DNA of 64,000 nucleotides from Durusdinium trenchii (lineage: Eukaryota > Sar > Dinophyceae > Suessiales > Symbiodiniaceae). Positions 57,401 through 64,000 of the stretch are shown piece by piece. Under the pieces are notes generated by a model, which did no database searches, had not been told where the DNA came from, and worked only from the letters and a program-made list of their open reading frames with translations. Position numbers and translations under genes: made by a program. Positions within the stretch are counted from its first letter, which is position 1. Each line of letters begins with the position of its first letter. The stretch is from assembly GCA_963970005.1 (NCBI GenBank), contig CAXAMN010023695.1, forward strand, positions 1,272,373-1,336,372, read 5' to 3'.

Positions 57401-58149
57401 CCTCGGGCCGCACCCATGGGGCCACACGCTGCCAGAGGCGTTCCGCCAGTGTTGGGTGGGTCACTTCGACCGTGAAGGCGTTGCGGAAGGAGATGCGGGG
57501 TCGACCGGGATCGTTTTCCCAGAAGGTCCAAAGACCTTGAGCTTGATGGATGAGAGCCTTGGATCCAAGACATTCCAAAACGGTATTTCTTCGTGGTGTT
57601 CTCACTTGAGGCACGTTCAAAGAATAAAGATAATAAAGAGTGAACAAAAATAACAAAAAAGTGTTAGATAATTTTTGCACAATCCCAAGAGGTGGGTTAT
57701 TATGCATACTGTACATTATGGGAACTAATTTCCAGAAAGTCAACAGCAAAGCAAGGAGCTTCGCACTCTTCTTTCGTCAGGACATTGTCCAAGACGAAGG
57801 CATCGCAACCCGGAATCTCAGAGCGGCTTACTGCAGTCTCGCACTCTGGCATCAAGGGGAACATGTCCGGTAAGACTTCTGCCTTGTCCACCACATTGGA
57901 GATGGGTTTCGACTTCGATTCATCCACTTCCACCTCTGCCTTCTCAGCCTCTTCCTCCTCAAACAGCTCCTCCACCTCGCCCATCTCTCCCGTCACCACG
58001 ACCGCATTGGTTGTGGGCGCACCACCCGCGCCTGCGCCCGCGGGATCCGCGACGACCGGCGCTGCACCGAGCAGGAGGCCCCACACGGGGTCCAGGTCGG
58101 GGTCCGCGTCCGCCATGGCCTCCACGAGGACCTCGCCATCCGTCGCCAT
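54473..58149 (-). CDS. 2-oxoglutarate/Fe(II)-dependent oxygenase (prolyl 4-hydroxylase-like)
   Basis: Such enzymes hydroxylate peptidyl proline or similar groups using 2-oxoglutarate, Fe(II) and oxygen. Exons in order: 57760-58149 (start ATG; acidic leader, then DAFVLDNVLTKEECE), 57369-57557 (ALIHQAQGLWTFWE), 56827-57034 (LLLSRYLDGGHFSPHTDGTT, HxD iron ligands; FLNASAWGGHTRLYADEQ), 55755-55797 (VGRMLVFYHRLMHE, distal histidine), 55107-55206 (EKYIIRTDILYQRHPELCTA, with the arginine expected to bind 2-oxoglutarate), about 54940-55050, and 54473-54594 (KEMYQKAQLLAEEGHCENAA, TPR-like, then TGA). The HxD...H triad and arginine are all present. GC donors follow ECE and HE. One or two exons between 56827 and 55797 are probably missing, as phases differ, and assignment of the TPR-like last exon to this gene is an inference. 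The ATG at 58147-58149 is the first in an open frame with no upstream acceptor needed. Confidence 0.82.
54628..54729. mobile_element. Inverted-end element (family 2), copy 2, intronic
   Basis: The segment begins TATCCTATTACCTGG and ends CTGTTACAGGTAATAGGACA; TCCTATTACCTG is a perfect inverted repeat of the end. The interior matches the copy at 31875-31980. It lies in the intron upstream of the exon at 54473-54594, 33 nt from its acceptor. Confidence 0.7.
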
Positions 58150-58405
58150 GGCGCAGCGCAGTCCGCGTCCGCGGCGGCTTTTTCCGGTGTGGCGGCCGTT
58201 TTTGGGTTGGAGCGGGGTGTTGTTTGGGAGTTGATTTGTGTGTGGGGGGCGGGCTTGGGGAGAAGGAAGAAAACCCTACATCAATCACTCCGTTGCTAGT
58301 GGGATGGGATGTCGGAGCTCGCGGGAAAAAACCTAAAAGGCTTAGAACCTCGGAACCTCCTGTGAGGGACAGCAGGCCACGTCCTGGTGAAGGGTGAGCA
58401 GTCCT

Positions 58406-58642
58406 TTAAGGTTTGGCACTGGCTCGCGCCATGGAGTTGTCATGAATGATCCCGGTTTGGCACTGATCAAAGGTGGGCGAGAGCTCGCGGCAATCATGTT
58501 GCTTAATGCGGAACGACATGTGTTGACTTTGTCCGGACTGTGTGTTCTCAGCACCAATCATGTCTCCGGGACTGTCTGTCATGGCTGCGGCTGCGAGCAA
58601 AAACACTGACACTGCGGCTCTGCATGCTGCCAGCAAACACAA
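58406..58642 (-). CDS. Small open frame with a hydrophobic N-terminal segment
   Basis: The frame reads LLAACRAAVSVFLLAAAAM, resembling a signal peptide core, followed by a polar stretch (FRIKQHDCRELSPTFDQCQT) and a stop. It has no ATG ahead of the hydrophobic run, so a start must lie in an upstream exon. It may be a small secreted or membrane-anchored protein or the last exon of one. Confidence 0.35.
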   Translation of the reverse strand: MCLLAACRAAVSVFLLAAAAMTDSPGDMIGAENTQSGQSQHMSFRIKQHDCRELSPTFDQCQTGIIHDNSMARASAKP

Positions 58643-58898
58643 AGCAAAGCAGTGGACATACCGACATACCCTTCAAGGCTTTGTTGTTGACCACCACGGC
58701 CAAGTCACAAACGCATGATGATCGGAAACAATCATCAGTTGGGATGACTCGAATGCCGAATGTATTCAACATCGGATGCCACATTCAGACTCGCTATCCA
58801 AAGCAAAGTTTCAACACAGAAATCATCCAAACACCCGTGAAGGAGCCAAATGCAGAACCACCAGCATCCATGACTCAAACCACGAGTCGAAGAACCAC

Positions 58899-59050
58899 CT
58901 CTCTTTGGGTGCCTCTTTTCGCCACTCGACGTCTTCACCGGTCGCCTCTTTCATGGCCAAGGCCCGCTCCACCACGTCGCCTTCGAGGTGCTCCAGCACC
59001 AGGACCTCCGGAGTCCGTCCATCGAGGTCGAGTCGACTTCTGCGGCATGC
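58899..59050 (-). CDS. Exon candidate, function unknown
   Basis: After a GGCAG acceptor the 152-nt island reads RSRLDLDGRTPEVLVLEHLE and GDVVERALAMKEATGEDVEW, ending at a GTGGTT donor. The composition is strongly coding. No family is recognised. It may belong with the small frame at 58.4-58.64 kb or the region at 59.4-59.75 kb. Confidence 0.5.
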
Positions 59051-59433
59051 CTGCCTTCTGGAAAGGGTGTGAATCCCATGCGCCAAGTGAAGAACACGAC
59101 ACCAAGTTTGTTCAGTCTACATACCATGTACATCCGTGTACCTCAACGCGCTTCTGTGCCAGCACATGGCATGAAAAGGGAGGCTTTTATCATATTGTGC
59201 GAGTAGCTTTCTCTTGTTGGTGACTCACTTGGGTGACGTCTGACTGGTTTGGCATCATTTGCCCATTGAATGGGAGGGCCATACAACACTGGTCTTCCCA
59301 AGTGGTGATTTGTTTTTGATTTGTTGGTACATTGCCATGAGTCACTGCCACAAAAAATTGAGCTACGAAAGAAAGTTCTATGTAATGACCCGATGATTAG
59401 CTTAGCTGTCCACACTTTTTTTGATCTTTTTTG

Positions 59434-59772
59434 TTAAGATACCGCGAAGCCATGTATGTTGGTGCAGGACACGAATGAGATGTTGAAGACTCCAGCTGGG
59501 TTCGGCTGACTTGCAGCTCGTATAAGAAGACAGTCCTGAGGCAGGTCAGGAACATCGGGGAAAGCACTCAGATAGAAGAAACGCAGGACGGCATAGGACA
59601 GCCCTGACTCTTGCTGGTGGGTCTTCATCTTGCCTGCCATCGCCTCTCCCAGCCTGGCACAGGCCACGGGCGGCCGAGGCCACTGCCGCTTGCCGGGCGG
59701 CAGGCTCCAAGTAGTGGAAATACATCTCCTAGGCGTGGCAGGCAGGGGTGGAAGCAAAGATGAGCAAAGCAA
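59434..59772 (-). CDS. Coding-like region in two frames
   Basis: After CCTAG the strand reads EMYFHYLEPAARQAAVASAA. Further on, another frame reads EAMAGKMKTHQQESGLSYAV and FYLSAFPDVPDLPQ. A short intron or frameshift could join them. No family is recognised. Confidence 0.35.
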   Translation of the reverse strand: MLCSSLLPPLPATPRRCISTTWSLPPGKRQWPRPPVACARLGEAMAGKMKTHQQESGLSYAVLRFFYLSAFPDVPDLPQDCLLIRAASQPNPAGVFNISFVSCTNIHGFAVS

Positions 59773-59779
59773 CTAGCCT

Positions 59780-60290
59780 TCTTCGTGAATGATAAAACGT
59801 CTTACCTCTGCCTTTAGTAGACGTCCAATTGCTTTTCCGGTCTTTTGGACTTGCCATCCATCCATACTATTGATCTGTAAGATGTATAGAGATGTATGGG
59901 GCACTTAGTGGTCATAATGGGATGTAGAAAAAGAGCTGCATAACATTGCAGAACCATAACTGAAGGCTTGAAGGCAGTAACTGAGGCAGCACATCTCTCT
60001 CCCAGGGCAGGAGATCTCCTAACGCTTGGGGATGGGAGAGTTCCCTCTTTCCATTGAATTGCAGGTGCTTCCCATAGTCACCGTAGTCATCGCAAGGCAG
60101 GCAATTGGATTCTTACCAGGACGGATCAGGGGACGGACGGATCAGTGAAATTGGTAGGCCATCAATTATTGGAAAACTATAACCTACCTGGCGCATCATT
60201 AACCCACACTGTCCATACTCCAAGTGTGAGCTCACACCGAGCGCGGCTGCTAGTAAGGGGGTTCTGAATGGATTCCCTAAGTCACACTAG
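59780..60290. other. Stretch without supported genes
   Basis: No frame on either strand shows coding character; probably intergenic. Confidence 0.4.
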
Positions 60291-60292
60291 AG

Positions 60293-60833
60293 TCACAGGC
60301 TTTGATCACGATCTAGCCTCAATTTTGGCCCAGGAGCCGCTTCATGCGCCAAGTAAACCTCCTTGCGGGCTTTGACTTCCAAATAGGCCTGACGAGCCCG
60401 AAACCTGAGCCCTTCGGGCAACAGTCGCCTGAGGGTGTCCTTCAAGCTCTGACTACAACGAAATTGCGAGCGCCACAGCTGTGGCCTCGAGACACAAAGT
60501 AGCTTCTTGTTGCTAGTAGCGATGGCCTCCACCCTACTAGCAATGGCCTCCAACCTATATAATAATAGCAATGGCCTTCACCTAGTAGCGTCCATTGAGG
60601 GACATGAACCCAAAAAAAAGCATATCAAAACACCAAACCTACCTGATTTGACTCGTGTGACGTCGTGTCCATGGCCTCCTCAAACTTTCCAATGAGCTCA
60701 TCCGCCTGGTCAGCGATTTCAAAAAATAACGGACGATGGCCTAACTGCCGCACGAGAGATCCTCGGGTTTGGCGGCGCAAGCGGGGAGTCCCCAAAAGAA
60801 ACCATTGCATTGTCAGAAGGAGAATGGGAGCCT
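60293..60833 (-). CDS. Two-exon gene fragment, function unknown
   Basis: The exon at 60643 to about 60833 reads LFFEIADQADELIGKFEEAM and ends at a canonical GTAGGT donor. The exon at 60293-60478, after GCCACAG, reads SLKDTLRRLLPEGLRFRARQ and AYLEVKARKEVYLAHEAAPG before a TGA stop. Both junctions are phase 0. An ATG near 60806 is a possible start, which would give a basic protein of about 115 residues, small and complete. Otherwise more exons lie upstream. No family is recognised. Confidence 0.55.
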
Positions 60834-60988
60834 CCGTGTTTGTACTTGGACCTTGCAGGCCAAGCACTTACTAAGTGAGGAGCGAATCAAAGTACAGTAC
60901 TCGAGAACCCATACATAACCTGTGACCTAGGGTCCTTGCCGGTTTTCAACCAAATCCGTCTTTACCTTTTAATTTGCGCAATCATGCG

Positions 60989-61419
60989 CTATCCATCCTC
61001 CTCATTGATCCTCTTGTCGGCTCCACCAGCCGATGTTGCTGACAGAAGCGACCCGGTGCCTTGCCCTCCAAGACCAGCTGTGGCATCAGCAAAGCCACAC
61101 TCCTCGTCTTCTCCTAGCGCCCACACAGCTCCAGTGGTGAAAGGGGTAGGGAGGATAAACCAAAATTTTACAACTCTCCGCAGTTACGGCCGCCATGCGT
61201 GGCCCCTAACCACCAAAACCATCCCATTCGTCCATTCATATCCATCTCTCTGCCATAGGTTGTCTCTAAAATAGCTTGCAGTCCCGACCCCCTCTCAAAA
61301 CTCTTTGGTTCACATCACAAATCCAAAGTGCGGTGGCTGTGCCGGCCTCCAGTGCCAGCATGGTTTCACTGGCAATGATTTGTGCCAATGGAATCGGGTG
61401 CCCAACGAATCGCGTTTCT
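60989..61419 (-). CDS. Two phase-matched exons of an unassigned gene
   Basis: The exon at 61319-61419, after CTCTCAG, reads ETRFVGHPIPLAQIIASETM and LALEAGTATALWI, then GTGATG. The exon at 60989-61128 follows a pyrimidine tract ending GGAG, reads VWALGEDEECGFADATAGLG and ends NEEDG with a TAG stop. They join in phase (1/2). A further upstream frame at 61500-61690 reads FECERRKPLAFQKLLGHWAE and may be another exon. No family is recognised. Confidence 0.55.
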
Positions 61420-61953
61420 CTGAGAGCCAGTCACCGCAGCAAGGCGCGACAAAACAAATGAATGAATGGGAAGTATGTGGACATACAAGTTGTTAGCTGA
61501 GGCATTGGTGGCGTATATCGGCCTTTGCTGGTAATTGGTATATAACCGGTTGATGACACCACCAAGCCACATATCAGGGATGTGGGACAGGAAATGGTGT
61601 GCAATTACATACTCTGCCCAGTGCCCAAGCAGTTTCTGGAATGCAAGCGGCTTCCTGCGCTCACATTCAAACATTGTCATGCCAACGGTGTGGGTCGAAG
61701 GAACGTGGACAGAGTACAGCCATGTAAGCCCCCACTTTTCGGAGTGAGTAAACCAGCCATGTTCCCCCTCAACGCCCTACATGAGCCAAAAAACGAATGT
61801 CCGAAACCAGCCAGCCCTCTGCCAGGCCGAACCAGCGGGTGGTCGCAATCTGCAAACCATCAGTCTGTTGGTCGTGTGATGATTCATCCGATCCACAAGC
61901 CAGGCCAAAGCCAGTCACAACTAGTGCAACAGCTCTCATGCCAACCCCTCACA

Positions 61954-62480
61954 TCAGTACCCCTTAGCCACCTGCAGTGCCCTGCGCCTGGAGGATGCCG
62001 GTCTGAGCCCCCAGACGGAGAGGCTAATCCAGCACCCGAAGGATAAGGGCACGGGCGGGCCGACGGGCTTCACATCGTAGAGCATCGGGAATTTGGGCAT
62101 GTCTTCCCAGCTCTCAAAGGCCTCGGACCATCGCACCGGTCGACCGGACGGCGGAACCGAAGAGGAGTCGTCTGGAGGTCGTGCGATGGAGTCCGTGATG
62201 TAACCGGCCAATGAGATACACGAATCGAGGGCGAGACGACTCTTAGCCAATAATGACGAGGTCTTACGATCCAAATGGGGTGGGGGTCAATCAAGATTCA
62301 TGCATAACCAACCCGGGATATCAGATTCACCCCGGTTACTGCATATTGGATGTATGGGCGGAATCCTTGCCACTCCGAAACCAACACGGGCAGGGCTGCC
62401 GCGCCGGCAGCTCAGGTGCCAAGACCTCCGACTCGGGTGCCCGCAGCCGGCACATGACATAGCCAGACCATCCATTGGTC
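61954..62480 (-). CDS. Exon candidates upstream of the 61 kb gene
   Basis: The frame at 61954-62274 reads LLAKSRLALDSCISLAGYIT and RWSEAFESWEDMPKFPMLYD. A second island at about 62380-62480 reads SGYVMCRLRAPESEVLAPEL. Both are protein-like and likely belong to the gene ending at 60989. Boundaries are not settled. Confidence 0.4.
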
Positions 62481-62499
62481 CATGGGGCTGGAAGAGTTA

Positions 62500-63600
62500 C
62501 TGTACATACATTTACCATCAATTTACCCCATGTGTGAAACATATTAATATATTCCAAGTTTATGGATTCTCTGGGGTAGCTGGTCGCATTGTTCAATGTC
62601 GTTCATGTTTGCATGGTCCACTTGCCCATGCAACAATGGTCTAACATGGTCTAAACATATCTAACCATGGTCACAACGTGCATGGAAATAAAAGTATGCC
62701 ATGGATTCAGTATCATTGTGACAACATGTTACTGACGCGTGCAGGTTCTGCTGAAGAGAGTGCTGATGATAGAGGTGAGAGTATGGTTTAAGGGCAACAT
62801 GTCGAGCTTTCCTTATGTTGCTGTGCACATGTGTGACCACATCATGTGTGCACAGCAAAGGGAGATCTCCCAGTTCGACCCCCTGACAGAAACACGACCA
62901 GTTCGACCCCATTGTGTTTGGGCATCTCCCCGTGTTCCTCCCGTGTCGGCCCAACGTGTCTCGTCCGGCCTCACTGGTGGACTCTGAGGCCATTCGCAAG
63001 CGCCAGGCGCACACCAGCACAAAGCACAAGACACCCCAAATGGCATCCACCTGATGAGTCGAAGGCTTTTTGAAGGAAGAGATATGAAGACACTAGGGCC
63101 CTAGGGATCCAAGTGCCTTCTCAGAAGGTGTTTGGGGTGGGTTTGGAGGGTCCAGGTGCCTTCTGAGAAAGTACTTGGACCCCTAGGGAGACACAAAAGG
63201 TGCGACCTACTCCAAACAATAAAGTGAAATTATCCCTGTAGGAGCAAAGCTGTTTCCTTCGATTGAGACTTGGAAAGGGTCTAAGCTTTTTGTAGATTGT
63301 CCGTCTCAAGATTGTTTCGTCTTCGCTGAAGTCAAGCGTTGTAGCACTTAGTGATCTCACAACCCCCAACCAAAAAATAAAAGCACATCGAGTCAAACAA
63401 ATAAAAACAAATGCCTAGATGCGGTCCCCCAGCATCGCATGCGACAAGTAGTGCAGACTCTTGATGAGTAAAAAGCCCAGTTGAATGGAAAAAAACCTGA
63501 TCAATATGGATGCTTTATGGGGCTTTATGAAACAAGAGTCTACACTGGAATATACTGGAATCATCAGGTTCCCTCAAAAGGACTCAACACGTGAGGGACT
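62500..63600. other. Stretch with no supported genes
   Basis: At 62813-63046 two minus frames are open by composition only. A pair of similar ~25-bp segments (CCAAGTGCCTTCTCAGAAGG near 63109 and AGGTGCCTTCTGAGAAAGTA near 63150) form a short direct repeat; related text (CTTCTGAGAAGGTATTTGGA) also occurs near 16006. Confidence 0.4.
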
Positions 63601-63604
63601 CTTC

Positions 63605-63826
63605 AGGGTCTACGACTCCGCATCCCCCCAACGACTCGGCTTCTCTTCGGGATCAAACGCAATGGAACCATGACTCCCACGGTCTCTGAGCCCTCCTGGC
63701 ACGAGCTCTGTCCGCTCTGAGCTCCATGTTCCGCAACGGAACTGCACGTGGACAGCGGCACGGAACTTCTGCGAAAAACCAGCACGGGCGCCTTGTAGAA
63801 CCACCCGAACCAAAAGATCTCCCGAG
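63605..63826 (-). CDS. Exon candidate, possibly a beta-rich (C2-like) domain
   Basis: After TCGGGAG the strand reads LLVRVVLQGARAGFSQKFRA, VHVQFRCGTWSSERTELVPG and IAFDPEEKPSRWGD. Alternating hydrophobic strands resemble a C2-type beta sandwich, but no calcium-binding aspartates are clear. It extends toward the window end and the gene is partial. Confidence 0.45.
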
Positions 63827-64000
63827 CGCAAAGCAAGACCTCAGAGCTTGGACGCTCGTCAATCCCAAAGGATCCATTCCAGACGTTCCATGTACGACAT
63901 ATCTACGCTATCCTGCACTGGACGTCCTGCAGTGTTCCCAGTGTTGGACCCTGAGTTCACGTCACATCTAGAGCGGTAAAAGTAAGCCTGAACTTAACTA

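Noticed and set aside
58540-59223. 227-codon plus-strand frame, the longest in the window
   Set aside because: It overlaps better minus-strand exons (58899-59050 with AG/GT boundaries), has no recognisable domain, and its composition looks like the complement of coding sequence.

Overview
This window looks like nuclear DNA of a dinoflagellate, most likely a Symbiodinium-type alga. No open reading frame exceeds about 230 codons. Coding sense appears as short islands (mostly 45-200 nt) bounded by AG acceptors and by GT, GC or apparently GA donors. Almost every convincing island lies on the minus strand, as in the long unidirectional gene arrays of these genomes. Much of the space between islands is intron-like and carries short repeats, and one assembly gap (10 N) is present. 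Genes were read by joining islands whose splice phases and protein-family motifs agree. Exon lists are therefore inferences and 5' ends are mostly unknown.

Layout, all minus strand unless stated. (1) 0.1-6.1 kb: a pentatricopeptide-repeat (PPR) gene whose last visible exon resembles the start of an RluA-type pseudouridine synthase. (2) 6.2-15.5 kb: sparse, with isolated exon candidates and a cluster of GTTACATGT-like motifs. (3) 15.5-21.7 kb: a many-exon gene of unknown function with an acidic C-terminus. (4) 21.8-23.1 kb: a ~180-bp tandem repeat holding perfect palindromes and the gap, then a CAG/GCA-rich tract. (5) 24-34.3 kb: unrecognised exons, perhaps three or four genes. (6) 33.8-44.2 kb: an adenylate/UMP-CMP kinase gene with all catalytic motifs (41-43.6 kb), followed on the same strand by two further, degenerate adenylate-kinase-like domains. 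(7) 45.7-53.4 kb: a gene with at least three nucleoside-diphosphate-kinase (NDK) modules and a C-terminal DPY-30 motif, of the kind found in axonemal NME5/NME8-type proteins. (8) 54.5-58.15 kb: a 2-oxoglutarate/Fe(II) prolyl-4-hydroxylase-like gene. (9) 58.4-63.9 kb: exons of several unassigned genes.

The most striking feature is the head-to-tail placement, in about 20 kb, of an NDK/DPY-30 gene and an array of one intact and two decayed adenylate-kinase domains. NDK and adenylate kinase both move phosphate between nucleotides, and DPY-30 motifs dock proteins in cilia, so the pair may serve flagellar nucleotide supply; that is a hypothesis. Two families of ~60-105 bp elements with inverted ends lie in intron-like DNA, several within about 50 nt of splice sites, as introner-like elements would.
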